DNA from: Macrophomina tecta
Taxonomy: Eukaryota; Ascomycota; Dothideomycetes; Botryosphaeriales; Botryosphaeriaceae
DNA: 64,000 bases
Direction: 5' to 3'
Assembly (NCBI GenBank): GCA_024180945.1
Contig: JAKSGN010000037.1
Coordinates: forward strand, 1,493,501-1,557,500
The notes beneath the pieces are model-generated. The model saw nothing but the letters and a program-made list of their open reading frames with translations, made no database searches and was not told where the DNA came from. This document shows positions 21,912 through 32,031 of this stretch, one piece after another. The position numbers and the translations under genes were made by a program. Numbering within the stretch: the first letter of the stretch is position 1; each line of letters starts with the position of its first letter.

Positions 21912-23561
21912 ATGGCTCAACCACCACGTTCCCGTTCGGCCTACAAAGAAGCTGATTTATTGCTTGCTATCCTAGCTCTTAATAGCGGCCAGATAAAAGG
22001 CGTGCGACGCGCTGCATCTACGTTCAACGTCCCTCGAACCACGCTCCGGGACCGACGCGCCGGAGTCCTCGCGCAAGGCGATTGCGAGCCGAATTCAAAG
22101 AAGCTCTCTAAGCTAGAGGAGGAGGCAGTTGTCAGTCGTATACTAGACCTAGATTCGCGAGGGTTTGCGCCCTCTATAGCTGCTGTGCGAGCTATGGCGG
22201 ATAAGCTGCTTAGTGACCGCGAGGCTGGCCAGGTTGGCTTCAACTGGCCCACGAACTTCGTCAAGCGGACACCCCGTCTTACTACCCGATTCAGTCGACA
22301 GTATAACCGACAGAGAGCTCTATGCGAGGATCCTGAGATTCTAGCACCTTGGTTTGAGCTCGTCCAGCGCACCAAGACTCAGTATGGGATAGCTGATGAA
22401 GATACATACAACTTTGACGAAGCTGGCTTCATGATGGGTATGATATCAGCTTCTCAGCTGGTAGTCACTGGATCAGAGAGGCGTGGTCGACCGAAGATAT
22501 TACAGCCAGGCGATCGTGAGTGGATCACAGCAATCCTAGCAATCAACGCTGCTGGGTGGGCGATCCCACCCTTTCTTATCTTCGCGGGCAAGAACCTTCT
22601 CTATGCCTGGTTTGAGGAGGAGGAGATACCTCACGATTGGGCTCTCACAGTCAGTGACAACGGCTGGACTACCAATGAGCTTGGAGTGGCCTGGTTAAAG
22701 CACTTCAACAAGCATACCAAGGATCGTACGATAGGCACGCGTCGGCTACTAATCCTTGATGGTCATGAGAGCCACATATCACTTGATTTCCAGGCTATCT
22801 GCAGAGAAGAGAATATCTACACCCTCTGTATGCCATCACATTCGTCACACCTCCTGCAGCCGCTTGACGTTGGCTGCTTCTCACCATTGAAGCGCGCGTA
22901 CAGCCGCCAGATCGAGAAGTTGATGCGCAATCACACCAACCACGTCACCAAGCTCGAATTCTTACCAGCCTTCAAGGCAGCTTTCGACCAGGCTATCACA
23001 AAGCCAAATATCTGCTCTAGCTTTCGAGGCGCTGGCCTAGTTCCGCTTGATCCAGACGCGGTGCTATCAAAGCTTGATGTGAAGCTTCATACGCCAACAC
23101 CAGTAGCTCTGACAGAGCTCTGGGAGTCCAAAACACCAAGCAACGCGCGCGAGCTAGGTGCTCTGTCAACTCTAGTCCGTGAGCGGATTCGGAAGCATCA
23201 AGATTCTTCTCCTACCTCGATGATTTATGCAGTCGATCAGCTTGCTAGGGGCTCTCAGAGAATAGAGCATGAGGTGGTATTACTGCGTGATCAGGTCTCT
23301 ACCCTTCAAAGAGCCCTTGAAACCACCACAAAGCGGAAGCAGCGCAGGAAGAAGCGGATCCAGAACCAGAGGACCTTGACAAAGGGAGAAGGAGAGGAAA
23401 TAATCGCTCAAAGAAATGCTGCAGAGCAGCTAGAGAGCCAAAGGCGCGAAGAGGCAGCGCAATCAGGTCAGAGCCGACAGGCTGTAGCGCGCTGCACACG
23501 CTGCAGAGAGCCTGGGCACAACTCACGAACCTGTCAGAAAGATACTATAGATGCTGCTTAA
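21912..23561 (+). CDS. Fot1/pogo DDE transposase, intact
   Basis: The start is the ATG at 21912 (MAQPPRSRSAYKEADLLL), giving 549 residues. The open frame extends 95 codons upstream only because it runs over the antisense of the other element. It has an N-terminal CENP-B-like HTH region, then the DDE_1 core with YNFDEAGFMMG, LLILDGHESHIS and LLQPLDVGCF, a coiled region rich in Gln/Arg (~480-520) and a C-terminal zinc knuckle CTRCREPGHNSRTC. The length equals that of the copy at 13442-15091, but the sequences differ throughout, so they are separate families rather than recent copies. No disabling mutation is seen. Confidence 0.93.
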   Translation: MAQPPRSRSAYKEADLLLAILALNSGQIKGVRRAASTFNVPRTTLRDRRAGVLAQGDCEPNSKKLSKLEEEAVVSRILDLDSRGFAPSIAAVRAMADKLLSDREAGQVGFNWPTNFVKRTPRLTTRFSRQYNRQRALCEDPEILAPWFELVQRTKTQYGIADEDTYNFDEAGFMMGMISASQLVVTGSERRGRPKILQPGDREWITAILAINAAGWAIPPFLIFAGKNLLYAWFEEEEIPHDWALTVSDNGWTTNELGVAWLKHFNKHTKDRTIGTRRLLILDGHESHISLDFQAICREENIYTLCMPSHSSHLLQPLDVGCFSPLKRAYSRQIEKLMRNHTNHVTKLEFLPAFKAAFDQAITKPNICSSFRGAGLVPLDPDAVLSKLDVKLHTPTPVALTELWESKTPSNARELGALSTLVRERIRKHQDSSPTSMIYAVDQLARGSQRIEHEVVLLRDQVSTLQRALETTTKRKQRRKKRIQNQRTLTKGEGEEIIAQRNAAEQLESQRREEAAQSGQSRQAVARCTRCREPGHNSRTCQKDTIDAA

Positions 23562-23639
23562 TCTAGAACTAGTATTATTTTAATAGTATCTTGATGCGTT
23601 GTTGATCTACATGGCCGTAAAGCTAGGAAAAGGTAGTAG

Positions 23640-23700
23640 GGTGGGCGGCCCGCTTGTGTGGGCGGCTCGCTTGTGTGGGCGGCTCGCTTGTGAAGTACGT
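23640..23700 (-). repeat. Fot1-3 right TIR, three subterminal repeats
   Basis: Three tandem copies of the same motif precede GAAGTACGT. The innermost carries the GGGCCG variant also found in the inner copy at the left end, so inner and outer copies are distinguishable on both sides. Confidence 0.88.
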
Positions 23701-23702
23701 TA

Positions 23703-25058
23703 TACAGAAAGCTTAAACAAATCAGGCAACGATTGGGCTCCTGTCCCATCAAGTTTGAACCGCATTCATCTGTGCCATACCATTCCTTTTTCGCGAAGAT
23801 GTGTACGTAATAGATCGGTTCAAGGCACTACGGGACGGACGTGCCGGGATGTAAAGGTGGAGAGGGCAGGAGAGCAGGTAAGAGTCAGCTTAACGATCAA
23901 AGCTGAACGTGATCCATGCCGCGCTCGTGTTAAATAAGGCCATGACAAAGAACGTCGGCGAGCAAAACATCCAAGGCAAGTAGCAAGAGGAGGGGCATTT
24001 TAGAGTAATGACAAGGATCGGAATGCACATTATTTTACCCCGGCCTACAGTGGCTGACAATCATTTACCAATAGTAACCTGATATTGCGCGGTTGTCCAT
24101 CACCCATTCCTGGTTTCAAAAGCCGTCCAGAACTCTACCTTTCGGGTAGTAGATTTAACACTTCCGAACATTACTGGAATGCGTTTGTAGAGGGGAAAGC
24201 CGTGTTAGAATGTCCATTCTCTGCTCTTCATTCATGACTTATCAGACCCAAACATTTTCGCGTCCCATTCATGCCAATTCAACAATCAGCAACCCGCATT
24301 AAGCTTCTCCCCAAGGCTGCAGAAACGCTACGCCGCCTCCACTTCGGATCTTCGGTGCCGCCGCTTTGGCCCGAGTGGCTGACCGCAGTACTATGCCGCA
24401 GCGTGGCTGGGGATGCCTCCGATTGGATAGATTGACAGCGCCAAGTCCTGGAGTGATATGTAAGGGTGACGTCTGGTCTCTGAAGTGACGTAATGACGTT
24501 TACTATAAAGTTCTTACCGCGACCGACGAAAGTTCGGATATCAACCCCGCCACCGTCCCATCAGCGCGAGACATCTGAAGAAACATCACCTAGGACTTTT
24601 TAAATTTCGTTATCGAACTTTGCCTAGGCTTCTATCATGGCCAGCCCGTCGCCACCTTCGAATTCGACCCTCGAGAATCGCGCCAAGACCGGTACCGTTT
24701 GAAAGCGCTCGACTCCCTTAGCTAGAATCCAGAATTCTAGCTTCGTAGACGTACGCGCTATTGCGTGATATGAGGAGAAAGAGGTAAACGGATAGATCCC
24801 AACCTACTACAGCCTCCGCAACCCCACCACACTACCAGAACGAGCCAAAATCGCACCACACGTGAAACAAGAGTAGAGAACACCCTAAGGAATAGTGGAT
24901 CAAAATTGCATCGCCACTGGACTTCCCGATAGCGAGTAATTAAACACTCTCCTCCAGTGGAGCCTCTCCCACAGCCAACCACCGAAGAGATTTTGACCCC
25001 TGGTCAAAGCTCAACACACGGGCCTCCTACCAAGCACTCCCTAGACCCTTCCAGCATA
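23703..25058. other. Spacer upstream of LINE B, possible LINE 5' UTR
   Basis: No gene recognised. A 21-codon ORF (MASPSPPSNSTLENRAKTGT) lies at 24638-24703. It could be a LINE leader peptide or an interrupted host exon; neither can be shown. The 5' end of LINE B is not defined by a visible duplication. Confidence 0.4.
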
Positions 25059-26426
25059 ATGGACCAACCCGACCCTCCCCCACACGGGGACAAGGAGTGG
25101 GGGCCTATCATACTAGGCTCCCCTATTCCCTCCAGATGCCCAACACCGGAGCGAGAATACCAGGAAAACCTCCCAGGACAAACGTCTACCGACCATGAGA
25201 TGATAGATATCCCAACTGCTCAAGACTCCCCCCAAGCCCCACCCCCCCCGGTTACCCCACAACAAGATGCACAGCACCCTATAGGCAACCCACTCAAACG
25301 CCCGGCTATCACGATAGAGTCTACTCCTACTAGAACTACTCGTAGCCCATCTCTCGCTACTATGCCTCCCACGACACTCTTCACAGTGCACACAAAGGAA
25401 GGCCAGAAAAAGAGAGCACGATTTGGTGTCTTTACAACAGTGGACGCTGCCCTTGAAGGAGCACTTGACTGCCTTTTGAAAGCAGCAAACCTCGAAGAAG
25501 ACCTAGAGAAGAACCGGAAAATCCTAGACCTCTTACAGATCTTTAGGGAGTACACAGAGGGAGGTATACTCGATAAGGCAAAGTCAATCCTTGCCACCCA
25601 AGTCCGATCTCTAGAGAACACATCAAGGGCTCTAGCCAACCGGACAAGGGAACTGAACAAGCTACCAGCTGCCCCTCCCACGTCTATACATATTCCACAG
25701 CCTCCCAATCCTATCCTTCCCCTAGCAAATTCCCCCACGAGCAACGACGCTTCTATTGCCGCTACCAATAGCCAGGAGTGGACAACAATCGCCCGGAAGA
25801 ACCCCTCACAGACAACAAAGACAACCATCTCCCCAACCGGAGGAAAGAAGACGAAACCCCCCCGGCAAGCAGTTCTACGCCTAGTCAGCCGCCCTAGCGA
25901 GATCTCATCCTTCGCCATGAGAAACGCTTTTAACAAGGCATTCTCGATAGCATACTCAAAAAAGCCAACTGTAATCTCTGCTGCCTCAATCTCAGAGAAA
26001 GGGAACCTTGTTCTTACGGTAACTGAAAGCTACTCAGCCGACTTCCTCCTCAAGAATAAGAAAATCATTGACTCGGTTATACCTACGGTCTCTATTATAG
26101 AGAATAAACCATGGTATAAGGTTGCTGTTCATGGAATCCCAACAGCTGACCTCAATACCTTCTCACGAGAAGAATTCTCCTCCTTAGTTAAGGAAGAAAT
26201 TAAGACCTTCAACTCTGGTCTTACAGCAATTGGGGAACCGTACTGGCTCACCTCAGAAGCCAAACGACTAACACAACAGGGAGGTTCAATTGTTATTGCC
26301 TTCAGCACAGAGAACGAGGCCCGCAAGGCTATATCCTCAAGGCTATCACTCTTTGGAGTTAGCTGTAAGGCAGAGAAGCTGCATGGACCTAGAACCTCCA
26401 ATACTAGGAAGCAGACATCTTCCTAA
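25059..26426 (+). CDS. LINE B ORF1 (gag-like)
   Basis: The first in-frame ATG is 25059 (MDQPDPPPHGDKEW), giving about 455 residues; the frame is open from 24933. A Pro-rich N-terminus is followed by a basic and helical region (ARFGVFTTVDAALEGALDCL), Ser/Thr/Pro linkers, and a C-terminal ~150-residue part with alternating strands and helices (AVLRLVSRPSEIS, VISAASISEKGNLVLTV, WYKVAVHGIPTADL) that may be an RRM-like nucleic-acid-binding fold. No CCHC knuckle is seen, unlike ORF1 of LINE C. It should coat the LINE RNA. Its stop TAA shares its last A with the ATG of ORF2. Confidence 0.82.
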   Translation: MDQPDPPPHGDKEWGPIILGSPIPSRCPTPEREYQENLPGQTSTDHEMIDIPTAQDSPQAPPPPVTPQQDAQHPIGNPLKRPAITIESTPTRTTRSPSLATMPPTTLFTVHTKEGQKKRARFGVFTTVDAALEGALDCLLKAANLEEDLEKNRKILDLLQIFREYTEGGILDKAKSILATQVRSLENTSRALANRTRELNKLPAAPPTSIHIPQPPNPILPLANSPTSNDASIAATNSQEWTTIARKNPSQTTKTTISPTGGKKTKPPRQAVLRLVSRPSEISSFAMRNAFNKAFSIAYSKKPTVISAASISEKGNLVLTVTESYSADFLLKNKKIIDSVIPTVSIIENKPWYKVAVHGIPTADLNTFSREEFSSLVKEEIKTFNSGLTAIGEPYWLTSEAKRLTQQGGSIVIAFSTENEARKAISSRLSLFGVSCKAEKLHGPRTSNTRKQTSS

Positions 26427-29400
26427 TGGGATCTATTAGAATACTGCAAGCCAATGTTAATAGGAATTCCTCGGTTACCGAGGCAATCCTGAACTACGCA
26501 GTTGAGATAAAAGTTGACCTGATTCTTATTCAAGAACCTTGGGTTCTCATCTCCCCTAATCCCTCTGAAAACCGCTCTATCAACCATCCATCCTTTGGTC
26601 AAATTCTCCCGGTTACTCCTCCTGGTTTAAGGCCTCGTACGTTAACCTATATCTCACGGTTTCTGAGGGAAACCCAGGTTAACTACAAGGCCGATCTCTT
26701 TGCTAGTCCCGATATACTACTACTTGAGATTATCCAGCAGAACTCTAAATTCCAGCTCCTAAACCTCTACAATCAAGTGGACCAAGAGGAAGCAGGGTCT
26801 CTCTATACTATAGAACGCGTCCTTAGTTACTATAGTATAACCACACCGACTATCATAGCCGGAGATTTCAACACACACCACCCGTGGTGGGATCCACGAT
26901 CTAGCCCAGATAGCAGGGCTCCCCAGCTCATCCAATGGATCGAAGATAACAACCTTAGTCTACTCAATAAGATAGGTAGAGGCACCTTCCACCGTAGCCA
27001 TCTTAGTAGAGAAACTACTATCGATCTTACCCTGGCAACTAGAGAATTAGAAGACAGGATAGAAGGGTGGAAAGTCATTCAAGACCTTGGCTCAGACCAC
27101 TACCCAATCTTCTTTTCTATTAGTCCAATGGAGCCTCCTACGAGCTCCCCAGCACAGCCTACCACCCGGTTCAATACTAGGAAGGCCAACTGGTCGGAAT
27201 TCTCTAATCTATTCCGGGAGAAGATAGAGCAACTCCTTCCAAGCGTACTCTTAGATATAGAGCAGCTAAGCCCCTCTACCCTCTCTCAGGATATAGCAGG
27301 GGGCAATACGTTATCAGTCCCAGCACTTAATAATCTAGGTAGTAGCTTGACTAAAGCCATTACCTATGCTGCAGAACTTACTATCCCCAAACTCAAACTG
27401 GGGCCTCGCTTTAAATCATGGTGGACAGACGAGCTCTACAACCTACGGCTAGACCTAGGACAAAAAACACGTAATAACAGACGGAACCCCACCGCTACTA
27501 GCATAAAGGCATACCTTGAGTCCCGGAACACCTTTCTACAGGCGGTGAAACAAGCAAAACGCGAACACTGGAACAACTTTCTCTCTAAGGAGACCCCAAC
27601 GTCAATCTACAAAGCAATGTCATACACTAAGCCACGGAGGGAGGTAAGGATCCCTGAAATCCGAGCCCCAAATGCGGTACTAGAAGATAGCTTTAAGGGG
27701 AAGTGTTCTGCCCTCCGTACAGGTTTATTCCCAAAACCTCCACAGGCACTACCATTCAACTGGGAGGAATACAATCCCACAAACTGGGACTGGCCCCTCC
27801 TAAAGGAAGCAGAACTTGAACAAGCATGCTCCACTCAAATAAAGGGGAAAACCCCAGGGCCTGATACTATAACGCAAGAGATCATTATCCAGGCGTATAA
27901 AGCAGCCCCACAAGCCTTCTACAAGGTGTTCAGTACTCTATTCAGCTATGGATACCACCCGCTATGCTGGAGAGAAGCAACAGGCGCAATTCTCAGCAAG
28001 AACAAGCCAGATATACATGCTCCCAAGTCCTACCGGGTCATCAGCTTGCTCAACTGTCTTGGGAAGATATTAGAACGAATCACGGCCAAACGTCTGAGTT
28101 ATCTAGCAGAGACAACACACCTTCTAGATCCCTCTCAAATTGGGGGAAGGCTAAAGAAATCTGCTATTGACGCTGCCTTATTACTAGCTAATAAGGTAGA
28201 AGAGAACCGACGAGTAAAACGTAAAACATCAGTAGTATTCCTTGATGTAAAAGGTGCCTTTGATCACGTTGCTCAAGAACAACTCCTTACTATCATGGCA
28301 AAAATAGGCCTTCCACTCAATCTTCTCGCGTGGATCAGATCTTTCCTAAATAAACGACAACTACGGCTTGCGTTTAATGGAGAGGAGGAAGAGTTCAGCC
28401 CGATTGAGACAGGTATTCCGCAAGGGAGCCCTGTTTCACCAATACTCTTCCTTATCTACCTCCGAGAGCTCTTCCCCTCTCATAAAGTTGTCTACCTCTC
28501 CTACATAGATGATATTGCAGTAATAGCTAGCTCCAGCAGCTTTAAACGCAACGTTAAAATACTACAAGAGGAGATAAGAGAGCTCTACAAACGTGGTAAA
28601 GAAAAGGGCGTTGCCTTTGACCTGGATAAAACAGAGCTACTTCACTTTAGTAGATCTAAAGAAGCAACCTCCTCATCTCTTGTTCTACCGGATGGCCAGG
28701 TGAAGAAGCCCCAGAATCTTGTACGATGGCTAGGTATTTTCTTTGACCCGCTGCTTACTTTTAAAGAACACGTTTCTATAAGAATAAGTCAAGCAAGATC
28801 TACCTTCCAACGCCTCTCAAGGCTAGCTAATGTTGAACGGGGACTTTCTCCCTATGCAATTAGACAACTCTATAACGCTTGTGTTGTAAGCGTAGCCGAC
28901 TTTGGCTGCCAACTATACTGGAACAACCAGTGGGCAGTTAAAAGACAACACAACCTCCTCCAAAACCTTGCCCTACGGAAGATCCTAGGAGTGTTCAAGA
29001 CTGCCCCTATTAAACCAATGGAAGTAGAGGCTGCAATACCTCCGCCAGAGCTACGACTAAATGCTACCCTCCGGAAGTACGCATTAAGAATCAGCCAACT
29101 CGGAGAAAACCATCCAGTACGGAAAGAACTCGACAAGATCAATCTAGAATCTAGAGAGAACAGCCCAGCTACACGGCTAGAGAGAATTAAGGATACACTA
29201 CGCTCGATCCCCAGGGATATAGAGAAAGTCGATCCATTTCTCTACCCACCATGGGCCGGGTACACTCCCTACAATACAGAGATCTCCACCTTAAGCAAAG
29301 CAGATGCTGCTACTGAGCACTCAAAAGCGTTGGCAGAGGCCCCGGACAATCTTATAGCTCTCTACTCTGATGCCTCATCACTTCCTCAGGGAATGGGAAT

Positions 29401-30256
29401 AGGTGTTGGAGTGGTACTGTTAGATTACAGCCAATCCAGAGACAAAATCCAAGTAAGAGCTACTAAGAATATTGGTCCCAACGCTCTCGTTTATAACGGT
29501 GAACTTGATGGCATAACCACTGCCCTTGAGCTAGCCAACAAACATGGGTACAAGTCAAAAGATATAAGAGTCTTTGCGGATAACCAGGCTGCACTCTTGA
29601 GGCTCAAACACCCTAACAACACGCCTGGCCAACGGTGGCAGCAACGGGCAATTCACGCTGCCAGGCAGCTAAGAGACAGGGACAACAAAGTCACGGTTGA
29701 ATGGGTTCCGGGGCACGTCAACGTGCACGGAAATGAGGAGGCCGACAGACTTGCTAAACAAGCAACGTTAATCCCCCCTACAACAGAAGACACTTCTGTT
29801 GCATTCTACGGAATGCAACTAAAAGAAGTTCTCTACAACGAGTGGAAAAGCCAGCTCTTATCAGTTCCCAGCTCAGCCTACAGTAAAGCATTTACCTGGA
29901 AGATAAAGAGGAAGCTGATCGCCCCTACTACAGTAAGGGAAACAGCTTCCTCCTTCTACCAGCTGAAGATTGGACACGGGTACTTCAAGTCCTATCTCTA
30001 CCGTTTTAACCATGTAGAGGATGATAGATGCTACTGCTCTGGTACGGCAAAGCAAACACCGAGACATCTCCTCTTAGACTGTTATTTATATAGAGCTGAA
30101 AGGCTCTCTATAAAAGACGCTCTGGAGAAACCTATTCTTAATCTTACGGACCTATTCACTACAAATAAAGGCGCTCAAGCAACAGCTGAGTTTCTTAGAA
30201 AAACCAAGATATCTACGCGCCGGTGGATTCTTAACAACACGCCCGACGGGGTTTAA
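26426..30256 (+). CDS. LINE B ORF2: endonuclease, reverse transcriptase, RNase H
   Basis: 1276 residues with no stop. An APE-type endonuclease (~1-230) shows ILQANVNRN, LIQEPW, GDFNTHHPWW, TTIDLTLA and GSDHYPIFF. RT (~470-760) has KTPGPDTI, SYRVISLLNCLGKILE, VFLDVKGAFDHV, GIPQGSPVSP and the catalytic YIDDIAVIA. RNase H (~950-1100) has YSDASSLPQG, ELDGITTALELA, FADNQAALL and WVPGHVNVHGNEEADRLA. The C-terminus holds a Cys-His element CYCSGTAKQTPRHLLLDC. Key catalytic residues of all three enzymes are present, so it may be competent for target-primed reverse transcription. Confidence 0.92.
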   Translation: MGSIRILQANVNRNSSVTEAILNYAVEIKVDLILIQEPWVLISPNPSENRSINHPSFGQILPVTPPGLRPRTLTYISRFLRETQVNYKADLFASPDILLLEIIQQNSKFQLLNLYNQVDQEEAGSLYTIERVLSYYSITTPTIIAGDFNTHHPWWDPRSSPDSRAPQLIQWIEDNNLSLLNKIGRGTFHRSHLSRETTIDLTLATRELEDRIEGWKVIQDLGSDHYPIFFSISPMEPPTSSPAQPTTRFNTRKANWSEFSNLFREKIEQLLPSVLLDIEQLSPSTLSQDIAGGNTLSVPALNNLGSSLTKAITYAAELTIPKLKLGPRFKSWWTDELYNLRLDLGQKTRNNRRNPTATSIKAYLESRNTFLQAVKQAKREHWNNFLSKETPTSIYKAMSYTKPRREVRIPEIRAPNAVLEDSFKGKCSALRTGLFPKPPQALPFNWEEYNPTNWDWPLLKEAELEQACSTQIKGKTPGPDTITQEIIIQAYKAAPQAFYKVFSTLFSYGYHPLCWREATGAILSKNKPDIHAPKSYRVISLLNCLGKILERITAKRLSYLAETTHLLDPSQIGGRLKKSAIDAALLLANKVEENRRVKRKTSVVFLDVKGAFDHVAQEQLLTIMAKIGLPLNLLAWIRSFLNKRQLRLAFNGEEEEFSPIETGIPQGSPVSPILFLIYLRELFPSHKVVYLSYIDDIAVIASSSSFKRNVKILQEEIRELYKRGKEKGVAFDLDKTELLHFSRSKEATSSSLVLPDGQVKKPQNLVRWLGIFFDPLLTFKEHVSIRISQARSTFQRLSRLANVERGLSPYAIRQLYNACVVSVADFGCQLYWNNQWAVKRQHNLLQNLALRKILGVFKTAPIKPMEVEAAIPPPELRLNATLRKYALRISQLGENHPVRKELDKINLESRENSPATRLERIKDTLRSIPRDIEKVDPFLYPPWAGYTPYNTEISTLSKADAATEHSKALAEAPDNLIALYSDASSLPQGMGIGVGVVLLDYSQSRDKIQVRATKNIGPNALVYNGELDGITTALELANKHGYKSKDIRVFADNQAALLRLKHPNNTPGQRWQQRAIHAARQLRDRDNKVTVEWVPGHVNVHGNEEADRLAKQATLIPPTTEDTSVAFYGMQLKEVLYNEWKSQLLSVPSSAYSKAFTWKIKRKLIAPTTVRETASSFYQLKIGHGYFKSYLYRFNHVEDDRCYCSGTAKQTPRHLLLDCYLYRAERLSIKDALEKPILNLTDLFTTNKGAQATAEFLRKTKISTRRWILNNTPDGV

Positions 30257-30461
30257 ATACGTCCGACGCTTACACTCCTTTGTTTTCTATTACTATTCTC
30301 TTATACTATCTCCTTAGAGGCCTGCCTCTCGTTTGGCTTTTAAGTCTACTATTCCTTGTGCTCTCCTAGAATGCTTCTTTTACAAGGAGCCTCTAGAAAA
30401 TGTATAACTAGAAACGGCTTCTAAAGCCCGTCTTTGATAGTCTCTGACTCAAGAAGGACGT

Positions 30462-30488
30462 TAAACTAAATAAATAAATAAATAAATA
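30462..30488 (+). repeat. LINE B 3' tail of AAAT repeats
   Basis: TTAAAC followed by tandem TAAA units. LINE A ends with the same sequence (16508-16530) but with fewer units. Such short tandem tails mark the 3' end used for priming in several LINE clades. Confidence 0.85.
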
Positions 30489-32031
30489 GCTATCGCCCTT
30501 GCCCTGGCCTTGAGATAACTGAAGTTAGCATAAGCATGGATTTGTTGAAGAAACGTTCTCACGGTCTGGTTCTCGCCTGCGCTAGGCGAGAGCACTTTGG
30601 GGATATCCATCATCCAAAACTAATGGAATTCTTGAGAGTGTTAAATCTGTGTCAATGAACTTGCGCCGGAACTTGGCATCACTGAGTTAAGGAGAAATAG
30701 GACGGATATGGCCTGTAGTAACTAAGCAATGGCAAAGCAAAGGTTGTTCTCTGGTAGAGAGAGTATCAACGGCATTAATATAACCCATGCATAGCGCGTG
30801 GAATATCTGATGCATGCACTTTTATCCCAAACCGTTTCTGCGGATTCTATAAGGCGTTGCATGCTGGACCAATAGCTTAGATTCAGCTGCTCTAAACTAG
30901 TGAAGGTAAAACGCTAACGGCGCCGTCGTTCGCGCCGAAGTGCTACAGCACAGTCCATTTAAAGGTGCCACGCATAACAACCCGGAACCCTAAGCTGTGG
31001 AACTGGAGAAACTCTCGCCTACTTGCAAGTTATTATCTCAAGTCAGGATGCGGAAAGTGCCGAGCCTATCGTTGGAAAGCAATACGGCTAGCTGAGGAAT
31101 CTGAATCAAGTTGCGGCGTTCGGATCCCCCGGCCCGTTGTGAGAGGAGCTAGGGACGAACGATTCGGGGCATGTCGGAAAGACTACTAGCCAGTAGGAAA
31201 AGCGCAGCCCGCAAGGGTAACGATCCTTCAAGCGCCTAACGGAACGCCCGACTGCTTCTCGCTTCGACGCCACGGCAAGCGCCCTTACAGCGGGGAGCCA
31301 TTGTGAATCTTCAACTTTCCGTGCCCATTCTCAGGGGACACTAACAAGTATGCTGCATTGAGGTTTTGAAGGAAGACACACAGGGATTCCAGAGTTGCGA
31401 TATCGATTAAATTTAGATAGTGGAAAGCCTACCTGTTTAAGAGTGCGACGTCCATAGCATGGAAAAATATGTATAAGACTAAATCGCAGCTGACACCGGA
31501 GCTTGGGGACAAATGCCGCTCATTTGTTGAGGACTATATACGCGCTCCGGCATTTCGTGTACTTCAGTTTAATCGCAGTGCTCATCACAAGTTTCGGCAC
31601 AATTGACTACGGAAGCCGCGCCTGCTTCCACTCGCAAAACAAGCCAACTCGCTAGAGCGAACCACTCGCAAGAGTGAACCCACTCGCAGAGCGAAGCAAC
31701 CATCACTCATGAAGCTTTCACTTCTTTTAAACGCAGTTGAACTTCCACGGAAGTCACTGCCTGACCGGGCGTTTCTGCCCTAAGGTCAGCGTTGGCCCCA
31801 GAGCTAGCACCGCGCCGCCGCGTTCATGTGTCCTTTTATACCCCCTAGTGGCCTCCATCTTCCTCGCTCTCTCCTCCCCGTTGTTGCTCACGCTGATATC
31901 GGAAGGATAGTGATGGTGTTGATGAGAATGACGGATCGAGTCGTGATAGGTGCCAAAACTGCCTTCGCTGCCCCCAATAGAACTGCCAACAACCTTGACA
32001 GGGAGCGCACCGTCTGAGCATGGACCTGGAG
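30489..32031. other. Intergenic, no gene recognised
   Basis: No supported ORF. A hairpin CTCGCCT-GCGCT-AGGCGAG lies near 30573. A threefold imperfect repeat of an ACTCGCNAGAGYGAACC-like unit is at about 31650-31700. Confidence 0.4.
31649..31700. repeat. Three imperfect ~17-bp tandem repeats
   Basis: Units ACTCGCTAGAGCGAACC, ACTCGCAAGAGTGAACCC and ACTCGCAGAGCGAAGC follow each other. Each is partly palindromic (ACTCGC...GCGA). They resemble the AAGCGAG core of the Fot1 ends, possibly by chance. Confidence 0.6.

Larger units (their letters stand above)
21831..23700 (+). mobile_element. Fot1/pogo-type DNA transposon 3 (complete)
   Basis: An 1870-bp element flanked by TA (21829-21830 and 23701-23702) and inserted in the pogo relic. 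The ends start ACGTACTTCACAAGCGAG. The left end has two, the right end three, tandem copies of a motif related to CACAAGCGAGCCGCC. It encodes one open transposase and appears complete and potentially active. Confidence 0.93.
25059..30488 (+). mobile_element. LINE B: Tad-like non-LTR retrotransposon with both ORFs open
   Basis: ORF1 (25059-26426) and ORF2 (26426-30256) overlap by one base and are followed by a ~200-bp 3' UTR and an AAATAAATAAATA-type tail. Endonuclease, RT, RNase H and a C-terminal Cys/His motif are all present. The EN-RT-RNase H order and short-repeat tail fit fungal Tad/I-like LINEs (clade assignment is inference). The 5' UTR extends to an undetermined point left of 25059, possibly near 24530. 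LINE A shares its 3' half. Confidence 0.88.

Noticed and set aside
24957..25058. N-terminal extension of LINE B ORF1 before 25059
   Set aside because: The frame is open from 24933 but contains no ATG until 25059.
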